Of a stretch of 64,000 bases of DNA, positions 27,801-42,800 are shown piece by piece. Below the pieces are notes generated by a model. That model did no database searches, was not told where the DNA came from, and saw only the letters and a program-made list of their open reading frames with translations. Source of the stretch: a bacterium (GTDB lineage Bacteria; Planctomycetota; Planctomycetia; Planctomycetales; Planctomycetaceae). The translations under genes and the position numbers were made by a program. Location: assembly GCA_016124895.1 (NCBI GenBank), contig WGMU01000111.1, positions 1 to 64,000 on the forward strand. Direction: 5' to 3'. The number at the start of each line of letters is the position of its first letter. The first letter of the stretch is position 1.

Positions 27801-30800
27801 GGTCCTGATCACGCTGGGTGCCGGAGTCACCGGCGGCAGTTACCGGTTAACGTTCAACGGCGAATCCACTTCCGCTCTGCCGTTCGATGCCGACACGTTC
27901 GACATCAAGAGCGCCCTGGCTCAGCTCAGCGGACTTGGACGCGAGGATCTGATCGTCTCGGGCACCGGCACGACCGGTCCGTGGACGGTCACGTTCGTGG
28001 GAACAAAGGGCGGAATGAATGTCCCGGATCTCACAGCGACGAGTATCGATCTGGCCGGAGGAGGAGTGACAGCAACGGTCACGACGCAGGGCAGCCGGAT
28101 TCTGAATTCACTGGTGAGTATCGAAACGGCGACGCTGTACGGCACGCGTGGGAACGACCTGATTGACTCGTCGCTCTTCTCCGGCACGACGGTGATCAGC
28201 GGCTTCTGGGGCAACGACACGCTGATCGGCGGCAGCGGAGCGGACCTGATTCTGGGCGGCGATGACGACGACCGCATCACTGGCAACGGCGGTGCCGACA
28301 CACTCGATGGCGAGTTCGGCGTCGACACGATCGTCGAATCACGCGACGTCAGCTTCACGCTGACCAATACGACGCTTGTTGAAACCGGCGGCGTCCTCGG
28401 CGCAGCGACCGAGACGGACGCGATCGATGGCTTCGAGTGGGCCAGCATGACCGGCGGCTCGTCGGCCAACACGATCGACCTCAGCGCATTCACGGGGCTC
28501 AACGTCGAAGCGTACGTCGCGCTGCTGAATGGCGGCAACGGACCGGGTGCGACGGACGGAACACTGCTGAATCTGACAGGGCTCGAAGCAACGACACCAC
28601 TGGCGGTACTCAATAACGGAGCGGGGATTCGTACGTCGGCGGGAACGGACTTTGTTCTGGTGCTGCGTGACGGCTCGGCCAGAGCGGTCGATCTGGGATC
28701 AGCCGAGACATTGCAGGACGCGTTTAGCGCCATTCACGCGGCCGTGCCGAGTGTCACCGCCGCGCTGGATACCACCGGAACAGCGATCGTGCTGACGGAT
28801 TCGACAGCGGGTGGCGGCAACCTGAGCATCCAGTCGGTAACGAATACTTCTGTGGATCTCGGCTTCAGCCTGCCCGGTGTCGGCGGCGTGCTGACGGGTG
28901 TGTCCATTACCGACGGAGCCAGCGACGTCATCGTGACGCTCAGCGATGGCACGCGCGTCGGCGTGGATCTCTCGTATGTCGCCACGTTCCAGGACGTTCT
29001 GGATGTCTTTGCGGCGTCCCATGAGAAGCTGACCGCTGCGTTCGATGCCGACCGCACGCGCATCGTGTTGACCGACTCCGCGGGTGGCGGCCAGCCGCTG
29101 ACCGTCGTGGCGGCCAACGGATCGCTGGCAGGAGCGAGCCTCGGCCTGACGGGTACCGGAGTCGTCAGCGGCATCGCTTCGCTGACAGGAGCACCGATCG
29201 GGATCGCGATGGCCGCGATCGACGGCAGCGAAGGAAACGACACCCTCATCGGCACGCCTGGCGACGACACGCTCACCGGCGGACTCGGCAGCGACTCAAT
29301 CAACGGCGGCGGCGGAACGAACATGCTGATTGAGCAGCGCGATGCGAACATGACTCTTGGCGCGACGACGCTTGTCGTCGGCAGCGAGACGAACGCATTC
29401 TCTTCGATTCAGCACGTGGAACTGACGGGCGGAGCCAGCGCCAACACGATTGACGCGTCGGCATTCGCGGGTTCGGCCGTGATCAGCACCGGCGGCGGGC
29501 TCGACACGCTCAAAGGTTCGCAGGGCGACACGACGTTCAATATCGACGTGACGGGCCTGACGACGCCGATGTCGGCATCGGACGTCGCGCATCAGGTCAC
29601 GGTTTACAAGGCCGGTGGCAAGAGCACGTATGTCGTGACCGGAACCGACAGCTCGCTGACACAGGATGACTTCTGGTGGGTCAACGAAATCGGGACCAGT
29701 ACCAATACAGAGTACAAGCTCCGTAGCTCTGAGCTTGTTCTGTCTGTCGCGGACATCATCAGCGACGGAAAGGACATCACAATCTCTGCCGATACGGTGA
29801 GGTTGAACGGTCACGCGATCATCAGCGCATCAACGACGGGAGACGCGGGCAACATTTCCATTCTCGGCAAGCGGATTCTGATCGACGGCGGCACGCGGAT
29901 TGACGCCCGGGCGACCGCTTCTGGAAAAAGTGACGGCACGGTCACCATTGCCGCCATCGATGACAAGGCCCGGATCACTGGCGGCCCCCTCGCGGCGCAG
30001 GCCAACATCGACCGGCTCGACACCAGCATCACAATCGGTGCCGCTTCGATTTATGGCGACTCGGTCAACATCAAAGCCGTGGCCGACAGCTGGATGTTCC
30101 TCGGGAACCGCGATTTTTCAGGAGGCTTACTGAGTGACACCGGAAAGAAAATCGGCTCGATTGCCGTGCAAACGATCACGGAAGCCCTGCCGCTTCTGAC
30201 GCAGGTGTCTCACGCTCGATCCACTGCCGACATTGATATTGGTATCGACGCCGCCCCGACGGTCATCGTCGGCAACACGGTCAACATCACGGCCGACACT
30301 GCAGCCAACATCGCCAGCAAGCCGATCGGAATCGTGGTCTCCGTCCCCGTGGCGGTGATGCAGACCTCATCGACGGTCAACCTCAACAACGTCCGAATTA
30401 CGACGACCGAAGATCTGGTCGTCCGCTCGCAGACCGACATGCAGGTCAACAGCGTCGCGGCAGTCCAGGCACTCGGTGCGGCGATTGGTGTGAGCGTCAC
30501 CATCGTCAGCTCGACTTCCACAGCACAGATTGGTCCGGACGCCGTCGTGAACGTGGGGCGCGACCTGTTCGTCCAGGCCGACACGATCGACCGCAACTAC
30601 ACGAACGCGACCGCCTTTGGCGATCTGACGACAATCATCGCTGTTGGCGTAGCGGCCAACGTGGCGGACATCCACTCGCTGGCAGCAATCGATGGGACCG
30701 CCATCGTCGGCCGCAACGTCAACGTCACCACGAAAGTGTCGAAGCAGAAGGTCGAAGGTCAGAAAGGCATTCTGTTTCCGACGTTTTACAACGGCGTGTC

Positions 30801-33800
30801 CGCGTCTGCGCTGATCACTCCGACGTCCACGTTCGGCAACCCGCTGGATGACATCGCGAACGCCGGGATCGGCGAAGTCATCTACCAGATTCTGCACATT
30901 GGCCCCATCCAGAAGTTCCTTCGCGGTCTTTCCAACTGGGTTCCAGTGAAAGACGCTCCGCTGTTTCAGGGAACCGTGGGCAGCGCGTTCGTCTCGTACT
31001 CGACAGACGCCGTGTCCCGTATCGGAGACGCTGTCTCCAGCAACTTGGCTGTGGTCGATGCCGTGGGAACCGTCAACGTGACTTCCACAGTTGATGTCCG
31101 GCCGGACATCACCGCTACAGCACTGAGCAACTTTGTTCCCGGAGAAGGCGAGGTCGTCAAAGACGGCGTGACGAAGCCGATCACTGATAAGGCTGATCTG
31201 GACTTCCGGATTCTGGGACGCCCCACCGTGAGCCTGGGCGTCGCCGTGACCACAGGAATCTATGAGAACAACAGCCACGCTGTGATCAACGGCAACGCGG
31301 TCGTTGATGCGGGTATGGGCGTGGCCCTCGACGCGGAAACCAGGAACAGGTTCGATCCCGCCAGCGTTTATCTGGCCAACCTGGTCGCACCGTTCCGGAA
31401 AGCCACACCGACGTGGAACACGGGAAGTGGCAGCCAGTTTCTGAATGGCAGTGACACTGTCGAGGTACTCAGCGGACACACGGCGGGCGGTGATGTCGGC
31501 AAGGTTTACCGCTACATCGGCCCCGACGGCAGCCAGACGAATCTGTCCGACGAAGACTTCACCGACAAGAACCGCTGGCAGGAAGTGTCACTCGGTTCGG
31601 AAGCGGGACTGGGTTTCGTTCGGACGCTGACGAGCTTCCTCGATAACAACATGGGGCTCGATAACAACCTGATTGATGTCTGGACCCAGTCGGCTGCCCG
31701 CGGTGCCGAGAAACTGGCCATCGCCGGTTCGGTCGCCAACGTCTTCCTGCGACAGAACGCCGACGCAGCGATCCGCAGTGGCGCACAGGTCAATCAGAAA
31801 GAGGATGCCGAGCATCTGCGAACACACAGCCAGATTGTCAGTGTGACGGCCAGCAGCCATAACGAGACGATCGATCTGGGGGGCAACTTTCAGACGCCGG
31901 GGCCAGGCAGCCTGTTTGCGACGGGCAGCAACTTCCGGTCCTGGACGTCCAACCCGACCAAGCCGCTGTACGCATCCATCCAGCGTTACATCAACAGCAA
32001 AAACGGCGCGAAACGCTACGTGCGCAGTTACGGAGCCAGTCGCAGCGCTCCCGGCTTCGACACGTTCGACGGAACCGGCGGTGACACTGTCGCCGCGGTC
32101 GGAGCCACCGCGACCTCGTACTTCTATCGCAACAATGCGACGGCCACGATCGACGATGGAGCGCAGGTCTTCGCCGACAAGCTCGACGTCACCGCGGACA
32201 ACCGGGTTCTGGGCGTGGCCGCCGCAATTTCGGGCGGCAAGTCGGAAGACTTCACATTCACCGGCGTCGCCGTCGTCAATCAGGTCGATAACACCACGAT
32301 CGCGCGAATCGGCGGGCAGGCGGTCGTCAACGTCACTGGCGACACGACGGTTAACGCGACCGATACGTCCAACGTAGTCACCGTGGCCGGCGGTCTGGCT
32401 CGTTCGGAACGAGTCGGCTTCGGTGCGTCGCTGGCTCTGAATCTGATCAGTCGGCAGACGGAGGCTGTAATCGGCAATCTGGCCGATGATACCGTGCTGC
32501 GCTCCGGCGGCTCGTTCCACACCGGCGGCGATCTGGCTCTGAACGCAGAAGCGGGTGGCTTCATCGGTGCATTCGGTGTGGCGGGCGCTTCGGCGGCGAA
32601 CGACACACCGAGTTCTCAACGAACGGGGATTGCCTTCGCTGCTGCAGTTGCCACCAACAAGCTCGATGACACGGTGCGGTCGAGCATCTACCACGCAACG
32701 GTTTCCGCCCGGGACATTGAGCTGCAGGCGAAGGCCGCTCCGATCCTGGAAGCCTTTACGATCGGTGCGTCTCTGGCTCGCGCCAATACCAACAGTGTGG
32801 GTCTGGCCGGCGCGGCGTCGGTCAACGACGTCACCAGTCATGTCGAGACCTCGATCAAAGCCAGCAATGACAACAACCCGGCCGACCTGCGTGGCGTAAC
32901 GGCGCTGGCCGGAGGCGTGGCTCTGACGTCCGAGGATGCGACTCAGGCGTTCGCTCATGCCGGAGCGGTCTCGATCGCGTGGTTCAATTCCGGTGGAGCG
33001 TTGCGGCAGGGCAAAAGCATTTCGATCGGCGCGTCGATCGCGCTGAACCTGATCGGTGAGGACGGCGACAGCAGCTCGACCCACGCATTCATTGAAGACT
33101 CGAAAGTCGTTGCCCAGGACGCGATTCAGGCCGACGCGTTCAACGATGGAAGATTCCAGACACTCGCTGTCGGTGGTTCCGTCTCGGTCATCGGAGGCGC
33201 GGCCCTGCTGCCCAGCGGGGCCGCTGTTTCCCTGGCGGCTGCGGGTGGTTACTCGTCGAATGTCATTTACAGCTCCATTCAGGCATTCGTTCGCGATGAG
33301 AGTGACCTTTCAAGCCAGTTGTCCGGCGGTGTTGAACTCTCAGCGAAGGACAGGACGCGATTGATCAATGCAACTGCGTTTGGAGGCGCCGTGGCCTACG
33401 CGGGCTCGGCGAATCCAGGCGGTGCGACAAATGCCGTGGCCATTGGTGTGGGCATTGCCCGAAATCGGGTCGCTGGTGAGATCTCTGCATTCGTCGATGA
33501 CTCGCAGGTCGCAACCAGTGCTCCACTGCTGGTGACGGCTGCGAATCAGTCCAGCGTGTCGGCTGTGTCGCTGGGCGTTGCAGTCGCGGCTTCGACCGGA
33601 ACTGGCAGTTCCGTGAGCGTGTCAGGTGCCGGCTCGGCCTCGCTGAACGAAATCGACCATGTGGTCCATGCCGGGATCCACGCTTCAGTGGTGACAGCCA
33701 GCGCAGCCACCGAAGTTTTCGCAGAGAACGACGGCACAATCTTTGCCTTTGCTGGCGGCGCTTCCGCAGCGGCCACCAGTGGTGCCAAAGGAGCCACCGT

Positions 33801-36800
33801 TGTCGCGCTGGGGGCGTCGATGATTGTGAACAACGTGGACAGCGCGGTGAGTGCCCTGGTCACCGACACCACGCTGGCCAGCCCCACGCTCGTACTTGAT
33901 GCGACGTCGTCTCCCGTGGTCTCCGGAGTGGCCATCGCGTTTGCGGGTGGAGGTGCTGTGAGCAATCAGACTGCTGCGGCGATCGCCGGGGCTGGAGCGG
34001 GCGTCATCAATCTGGTCACGGACTCCGCCATTGCCGAAGTCCGAGGCGGCCAGATCACGACGACGTCCGGCGATCTGATCATCAATGCGACCGATGACGC
34101 CAATGTGGTGGCCGTCGCGGGAGCCGCGGCGGGATCGGGGAGTTCCGCCGGGAATGCCGCTGCCATCTCCGCGCAGGTGGGAGCTTCCTTTGCCATCAAC
34201 ACGATCGACTCGACGGTTCGAGCCACGATCGCTGACGGTGCGGTTGTCACATCGGCGGAAGACGTCGCGCTGACCGCTTCGCAGGATCAGGACATCCACA
34301 GCGTGGCGCTTGGATTTGCTGGCGGCGGCTCCGGTTCATCCAAACTGGCGATTCAGATTGCTGGAGCCGGATCGGGAGCCGGCAATGAGATCAATGGCAC
34401 GGTTGAGGCTTCCGTGGTGAGCAGCACCGTCACGCTGCCTGGAACTCTAACGGTCAGCGCGCTGGATCATTCGAATATCGTCACCGTCGCCGGAGCGATC
34501 GCTGGTGGTGGCGGCGGTGGCGGCAATATCGGCGTCGCCGGCTCGATCGGCGTCTCGGCGGCTGACGTGGTGATCGGGAACTCGGTGCGAGCCATCGTTG
34601 ATGGCAGCACCGTCAACGCTGTGCATGGCGTCGGCCTTCTGGCCTCATCTGACGCGACCATCACCACGATTACCGTCGGCGGAGCACTGGCCGTCGGCGT
34701 TGGCCAGAACGTCGGCGTCGGGATCGCGGCAGGTGGAGCGGGCTCGGGCAATCGGATTCACAACACGATCGAAGCCACGGTGCGAGGCAATAGCCAGATC
34801 ACCTCGTCGGCGGACGGGCTGACGATCACTGCCAGCGACGATTCCCATATCACGGCGGTGGCTGTCGGAGCGGCACTGGCGATCTCATCCGGTCAGGCTT
34901 CGGTCGCGGTGCCGATCGGTGCAGCGGTCGCAGTGAACCGGATCTCGAACACGCTCAAGGCCGGAATCGAAAACTCGCACGTCGCCAGTGTGGCGGCTCC
35001 GATTTCGATTCACGCGATGGATCGCGCTGACATCGACGCCGTGGCCGTCGCCGCGACGCTGTCGATCGCTGTCGGACAGGGAGGCAGCGTCGGCGTCAGC
35101 GGCGGTGGTGCCGGTGCGGAAAACACCATCCTCACCACAACGACCGCGACGATTGACGACAGCACGATTGACGCGGCACCGTCGATCGAAGTCGCGGCCA
35201 GCTCGACCGCGTCGGTTCACTCGGTGATCACGTCCGTGGCCGGAGCCGGCGTCAGCGGCCAGGGAGCCGGAGTCGGGATCGCGATTGGCGTCGGCGCTGC
35301 CCGCAATTTCATCGGCTACGACAAGCTCGACAACGTGCCGGCGAATGTTACGTCCGAGCAGCGTCCGACTTCGCTGACGTTCGGTACGACGGTCAAAGTC
35401 GAAGACGGGCCGCTCAAAGGCGACGTCTTCCGCTACCTCGGCCAGAACGTCACGGATAGTAACGGCATCAACCTGACTCACGCCGACTATGCCGACACGC
35501 GCGTCTGGCAGCAGGTCAACATCGCAGAAGTTCCCAGCGGTGTTGCGGCGCTCGTTCGTGACTCGGAGCTTCACACGCCGGGCACGCTGACAGTTGATGC
35601 TCAAAGTCACGCCGACATCGACTCGACCGTCGTTGCCGTCGCGATCGCGATCTCACGTGCCCAGGTGGCCGTTGACGTGGGAGTCGGCGGGGCGTTTGCC
35701 GTCAACCGGATTAAAGACGACGTCACGGCGCAGATCGACGGAGCCACGGGCACGGACATGGTGGCCGGCAGCGTGATTATGTCCGCCCGCGACGAATCCC
35801 GCATTCACGCGGACACAGCGGCCGGCGTCGTGAGTGCCGCCTTCGGGCAGGTGACCTCGGTGTCGGTTGCGTTTGGACTGGCGATTGCCTCGAACGAGAT
35901 CGCCAACTCCGTCACCGCGACGATCGTCGATGCCGATTCGCTGTCCACAACGAGCGGCAAAATCGATATCGGTGCGCACTCGCACGACACGATCGACAGC
36001 CTGTCGCTGGCCATTTCCATCGCGCCGGCGTTTGGAAACAACGGCGTGGGTGTCGGCGTCAGCGGCGGCGGAGCGGTCTCGGTCAACGAAGACCTCTCGC
36101 AAACGAAGGCGTCGATCGTCAACAGCGACGTAACCGCCGGCGGTAACGTCTCGGTGTCGGCGACGAACGACAGCGACCTCGACGCCACCGTGGTCATGAC
36201 GTCCGTGTCGTTCAGCCTGGGGAAAGTCGTCGCGGTCGGCATCTCAGTTGGCTCAGCGGTCGCGCGAAACCTGATCGGCTTCACGGCGACGGGCGATCGC
36301 GTGGGCACGCCGGTGCAGGCCTTCGTCGCGAATTCGAGCATCCAGACGACCGGAAGTCTCAACGTCGCTGCGTGGTCCAACGCCAGCATCAACTCGGAAG
36401 TGGGAGCCGGTGCCGCCGCGATCGCCGTGACGACTTACATCATCAGTACCAGTGTGGCCGTGGCTGGTGCAGGAGCGGGCAGCGACAACCGGATTGCCTA
36501 CGACACGCAGGCTTACATCGATGGCGACTCGACGGGCATCTCCGTCAGCGGCCTCGCGATCAGCGCCGACGATACATCAACAATCAATGCTGAAACGGGC
36601 AGCGTGGCCGTCGCGGCGAATCTCGCGCTGGTCGGCGCGTCCGTCAGTCTTGGCGTTTCTGTCGCTGACAACGTGATCGACAACCACGTCAGCGCGACCA
36701 TTGCCCACGTGGACGCGCTGCGGACAACCAGTGGAGACATCTGGCTGTCGGCAACCGAGCACGAGATCATTCGCGCGAACACGTTCTCCGCGGCGGGAGC

Positions 36801-39800
36801 GCTCGGTATCACGATTGGCGGCGCGGTCAGTAACGCGACCACGGATGCCAGCAACACCGTCACCAGCGCCGTGTCGACGGGCATCGTCAGCAGCGACGTG
36901 ACGTCGGCGGGCAACATCTCGCTGACGACCGAAGAGCGATCGAGCATCGACGCGACGATTCAGGCGGTTTCCGTGTCCGTGGGCATCGCCAGTCTGGCGC
37001 TGGGAGTGACTCTCGCGGACAACACCGTTGGCGGTTCCGTGACGGCTTACGTGACGGAGAGCAGCGTGGCCGCCGAAAACAGCGGCGATATCAGCGTCAA
37101 GGCGACGTCTCACCCGAGCGTCACGACGAGCAACACCGTCGGCGCAGCCTCGCTGCTGATCGGCGTCGCCGCAGCTGGCGGCCGGGCGTCTTCGACGATC
37201 AACAATATCACCGGCGCCTTCGCCCGGAATGCTCAACTGACGGCTGTCGGCGACGACATCCGGATCGAGTCGAACGCCACGAACTCAATCGATCCGCAGG
37301 CACTCGCCTTCTCGGGCGGAGCCGTTTCGATCTCCGCCCTGAATGCCGACGCCACGATCGGCGGTCGCACGGTCAGCTACGTCGAGGGCAGCAGCAGCGT
37401 GAACGCCGCGACGTTGAACGTTGTTTCCGGAAGCACGAACACGGCGACGCCGAAAACGCAAATCGCTGGCGTCGGTACGTTCGCAATCACGGCCGCGTCC
37501 GCAGACACGAACATCACCCGCGCGACGGACTCGGTTCTGGCCAACGGCTCGCAACTGGAAATCGGCTCGACCGTCGTGACGTTCAGCGCGAATTCGATGT
37601 CAAACGCAACGGCGACGGCGCAAAGCGTGACCGCGTCGCTGATCAGCATCGGAGCGATCGGCCTCAACACGAACGTCACGCCCGGCACGCGGGCCGCTCT
37701 TGAGAACGGTTCGACAATTCGGGCCAACGGTGGAACCGTCAACCTCTCGGCCACGGAATCCAGCGAGGCTCACACGCGACTGCAGTCCGTGGGTGTCGGA
37801 CTGCTGATCAACGTCAACGTCAGCCATCCGACCGCAACGGCCGCTCCGCAAACGAAGGCTGAAGTGCTGGGTGATATCATCGGCACGACGGCGAACACGC
37901 GCGCGGCCGCCGTCAACGTGCAGGCGATGTCAAACGATCGTGCGGAGACACTCTTCCACAGCAACAACGGAGGCCTCATTAACGTTTCGTCCGGATCGAC
38001 ACATGCCGTGGCACATCCGACAACTCAGGCCAACGTGGGTGCTGGCCGCACGATTCTGGCCAGCGGCGACGTGTCAATCAGCAGCCAGTCCATTTCGGAA
38101 GCCGACTCATCGTCGCGCGGCTCGTCCGGCGGCGTTGTGACGATCAGTTCGCTCTCGGCGACGGCGGAATCGACGCCCTCTGTCACTACGAACGTCGGGT
38201 CGACCGCGATGATTGACGCCGGTGGGACAATCAACCTCGGAGCCAGCGCATTCCTGAACCGCAATTCATCAGACAGGACACGAGCTGAATCGGGCGACGG
38301 CTTCACCACCGCCGCCAGCGCCAGCAGTTCCGGTGGCTTCGTTACGATTCAGGATGCCGACTCGACAGTCACCGTGACATCCGTCGCGCAGAACCACCTG
38401 GGAGCCAGCTCGAAACTCACGGCAAACCAGATCCTGATGACGGCCAGCGGCGTCACAGCCGGAGAAGTGCTGACGGTCGGAGCGGGTGGCGGCTTCATCT
38501 CCGCCGGCGGAGTCGATGCCACGCTGACGGACAACAACACCGCGCACAACACGCTCGATACTGGCGTCACGCTGACCGCCCACGACTCGATTTCGATGGT
38601 CGCCAGCACGCTGGTTGACGATTACGGCAAGTCATCAGCGGATATCGGCGGGTTCGTCTCGAGTGTCTTCGCCAATACGACGCTGCGGATTGACTACGAC
38701 AGTGCCAATCTGATCGGTTCGTCGTCGAGCCTGGTCGCCGGCGGGTCGCTGTTCGTCGATGCCACCAACGCTCTGATTGCGTATGGCGAATCCCACGCCG
38801 AGTCCGGCGGTCTCGGGGCGGGGGCCTATTCGAGCAACTCCGATGGCCAGCCGGACTCGCCCCAGAACAAGGGTGTGCAGATCACTGGCAACGTCCGGAC
38901 TGAAGTCTTCGACAACGCGCATCTGAAAGGCGACTCAGTCACTCTGCGCGGACGCGTCACCAGCCTGACCGCTCACATGGAGACGAAATCCAAAGGCAAA
39001 GGGCTCGGCACGAATTCCGACACGGTCGCGAACGTCGATCTCAACGACCAGGCACTGGTCACCATTCACAGCGGAGCGGTCATCGAAGCGGCAGGTGATC
39101 TGAATCTTGTCGCCGACCACGCACAGACACAGGCGACTTCGCACTCGAATGCCGTCGGCGCGTCGGCGGGTGGCGATTCCGATTCGACGTCCATCGTCGA
39201 TCTGGACAGCCTGTCGCAGGTCACGACGCAGACGGGTTCGCAGATCATCGCCCACAACCTGAATGTCGAGGCGACCTACTACGTCAACTATTACGACCGT
39301 CAGGCCGACCGCAGCGGCGGGATTGACTTTGGCTCGTCGCGAGTGCGCGGCGACTACAACCCACAGCAGGTCATCAACTGGCTGGGGAATGTCGAGATCA
39401 CCGCCCTGACCCCCGACCGCAAACTGGTCCTGGATGAGCAGGGCCGCGTCGAGTTGAACGAAGGCGTCACTGTGAACGGAAACAGTGGCATCGTCTCCGG
39501 CATCAGCGGCCTCGGCTGGAATCCGGAAGACAAGGGTTCGGTTCGCTTCCACTCGATTCCGGTCAGTTCGTTCGATGGCCAGACCGCTCCGGGTTCCGTC
39601 CTGGCGACGACCGGGTTCAGCCTGCTCCCGACACCGCTCATTTCGTTCCACGATTCCGTGCGGTCCGTCGAGGTCATCAATCGGGGCGGGCAGCCTCTCT
39701 TCTTCGCACCGATCGACGTTGTGAACTCATCGCAGGCCACCGCTCCGACGATCACACTGGACGTCAACGCCTTCTCCCCGGTCCTGGGAGGGATCTTCCG

Positions 39801-42800
39801 AGTCGAGCGCGTGTTCGATCCCACGACGATCCACATCGAATCGGGCGGTGGCGTCATCTTCAACGGAGACGTCGCGATCAATAATCCGCTCGGTTCGACG
39901 TCGATCACCGCGGCGAACATCAATGGCTTTTCGGGAACCTTCCGCTCACACAATCTGGAACTGCATTCCAGCGGAGATATCGGATCGGTGATCACCGAGT
40001 TTCCCGGCGGCAAGCCGGTCTCGCACCTGTGGAAGATCGAGCTGACGCAGATCGATGACGGCGGATTTTTCCTGGGGCTCGTCGATCCGGGCAGCCCCCA
40101 CCTGGTTCTCGACGCCGGCGGTGTGATCACGGCTTCGATCACGGGACTGCGACGTTCGACGCGCAGTTCCTTCACGGCGTACCTTGATCAGGTCTCGGCC
40201 CGGAAGTTGAACGTGGAATTCAATCCGGCCAGGGAGGAACTTTCCTTCGGCAACCTGGGTACGGTTCAGGTCGTCAAGACGCTGCCGGGAACCGGCTCGT
40301 TCCCGGTCGGAGCATTCACCAGAAACGTCTACCAGGTTTACGACATCGGGTTCTTTGGCAGCACCAGCGACGCGCCCACGACCAATACCAACGTCTTCGG
40401 CCAGTCGAACGGGAACGTCAGCACCGCGACGTACCAGGTGGACGGGCCTTACGAGATCACCGATCTGGAACACTCAAGCGTCGATGTGAAGCCAAACGCG
40501 ATCCTCGACTTCCTGCACTACCAGGAAGCCGCGTCGCTGCCGACGAACTTTACTCCTGGCGAGCAGCAGCAGTGGGTGGACCTCAACGGCGACGGAGCCC
40601 TCGATCTGATCACCGGCTCCGGTTCCACGCTGACGGTGCTGACGAACGATCTGGCGAACACCGACACGTTCGTGATCGCTCAGACTATCAGCAACGGCCA
40701 GTTGATCAGGGGCTTCGCACTGGGCGACGTGGATCAGGACGGCGACTTCGATCTGGTCCTCCAGCAGGGTGGCTCCGTCCGCGTTCTGCTGAACTTCGGT
40801 GGCGTCTTCAGCGGTGCTGAGATGCTGCTGAACCTGTCGAACTTCTCGGGGACTCCGACCGGCGGCGTGGCTGTCGCGGACCTCGACGGCAACGGCTATC
40901 CGGACATCATCGATACGGGCGACCGCGGCATCGCCATCCACCCGATGACTGAGAACGGCAATTCCAGCAGCCTGCTGGCGATTGGCGGCAGCTACTCGAA
41001 GATCGACGTTGGCGATTATGACCGCGACGGTGACATCGACCTGCTGATCGGCGGTAACGGCGTGGCCTCACGCATCCTGCGAAACGACGGCGACTTCACT
41101 TTCACAGACGTTGGCCTCTATTTCCCGGCCACGATCGACGGACCGCTGCAGTTCGGCGACAGCGACGGCGACGGTGATCTCGACGTGCTCGTTCTGGGTG
41201 CACCGGTCAACGGAGAACGCACTCTGTCGATTTACGAAAATACGGGTGACGGATTCAGTGTGCGCTACTCGCAGGAGGACGCGATCACCAGCGTCCTGTG
41301 GAATGACCACGACGACGACGGTGACCTCGACGTCCTGTTCCACTACTCCCTGACGTTTAACGGCATCTATCTGGGCGACGGCAACTTCTATGGCATCAAT
41401 GTTGGAACTCCCGGAGATTCCAGTTCGCCTCTGTTTGTCTACACCGATACCGACAATCTCGTTCAGAGCGCTTCGCTGACAGGTTGGTCGGCAGCGAATC
41501 TGGTCAACGGTCACGGCGTCGATGTGCTCTATACCGGCGTGAAAGACGGCCAGCCGGTCTACAGAATCTACGAGAACCAGCAGCCGATGCTCGACGTCCT
41601 GCCGCCGGCACCGACCGGTGCCGGAGCGACCACGCAGGCATCGTTCGCGACGATCAGTTGGTCCAGCCCGCCGGGAACCGGCACGACCACGTCGCCCTAC
41701 ACCTACAACCTGAGGGTCACTCATGGCTCCGACACGTTCGAGATCTCCACGCCGTCCGGCCGGGGAGCGATCTCCGGAACGAAGTTCGATCTGACCGGCA
41801 TCGTTCTCGGCGACATCTACGACTTCGCCGTGCAGGCTGTGGACGCGTCCGGGCGACGCTCCGCCTGGACGACCGGCACTTTCGTCAGCACTCCGTTCAT
41901 CTTCGTCAATCAGACCGGTGATACGGACGACGGCGATCCGACGAACAATCAGACGACGCTGCGCGAAGCGGTCAATCTGGCGAACAGTCAGCCAGGCAAT
42001 TTTGTCATTCAGCTCAACGTCGCTTCGATCCAGCTCAACAGCGCTCTGAATGTGACCAGCTCGCTGTCAATCACGGGGCCCATCGCCAGTACCGTCGAGA
42101 TCGTCGGCAGCGGCAGCGACCGCATCTTCAACATCGATGACGGGAACCTGGCGACAACCGTGGATGTGAAGCTCGAAAACCTCGTCCTCAAGGGCGGCCG
42201 GGCCACCGACGGCGGAGCGTTGTACTCCACCGAAAACCTCACGCTGAACGACATCCGGTTCGCGGACAACGTGGCGACCGGTGACGGCGGCGGTGCATTT
42301 CTGAATGTTCCCAGTAACGCGCACGTCTCGATTGGCACTCTGCGTTCGGATCCGTACTTCGGCACCAACCACGCGGACCACAACGGTGGCCTGATCGCCA
42401 TCTCCAACGCGGGATCCGTCTCGATCAACAGCAATTTCCAGCTCGACGGAACCTCGGCCGGAAACGACGGCGGAGCCTTCTACATCGACAACCAGTCTTC
42501 CGGGCATATCTCAATGGCGGCTTACGCCATTCGAGCAACCGCCGGGAATGTCGGGGGGACGCTGGCCCTCGTGAACAGTGGCTTTGCCGACCTCAATGTG
42601 AGTGGCTACGAGGGCACGGCTCAGCAGGGCGCCGGTCTCTGGATTCACAACACGCAGCCGTCTGCGACGACAATTCTCTCCGGTCGTGAGGCAGCGAATG
42701 TCGCAGATGTCGGCGGCGGACTTTATGTGGTCAACGATGGCGGCACCGTGAGCACTCGCAACCTGGCGTTTGACCAGAACAGAGCCAACACCGGTGCCGG

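Noticed and set aside
31588-33084. Minus-strand frame of 498 codons within the giant gene
   Set aside because: Antisense to repeat-rich coding sequence with no recognisable domain or ribosome binding site.
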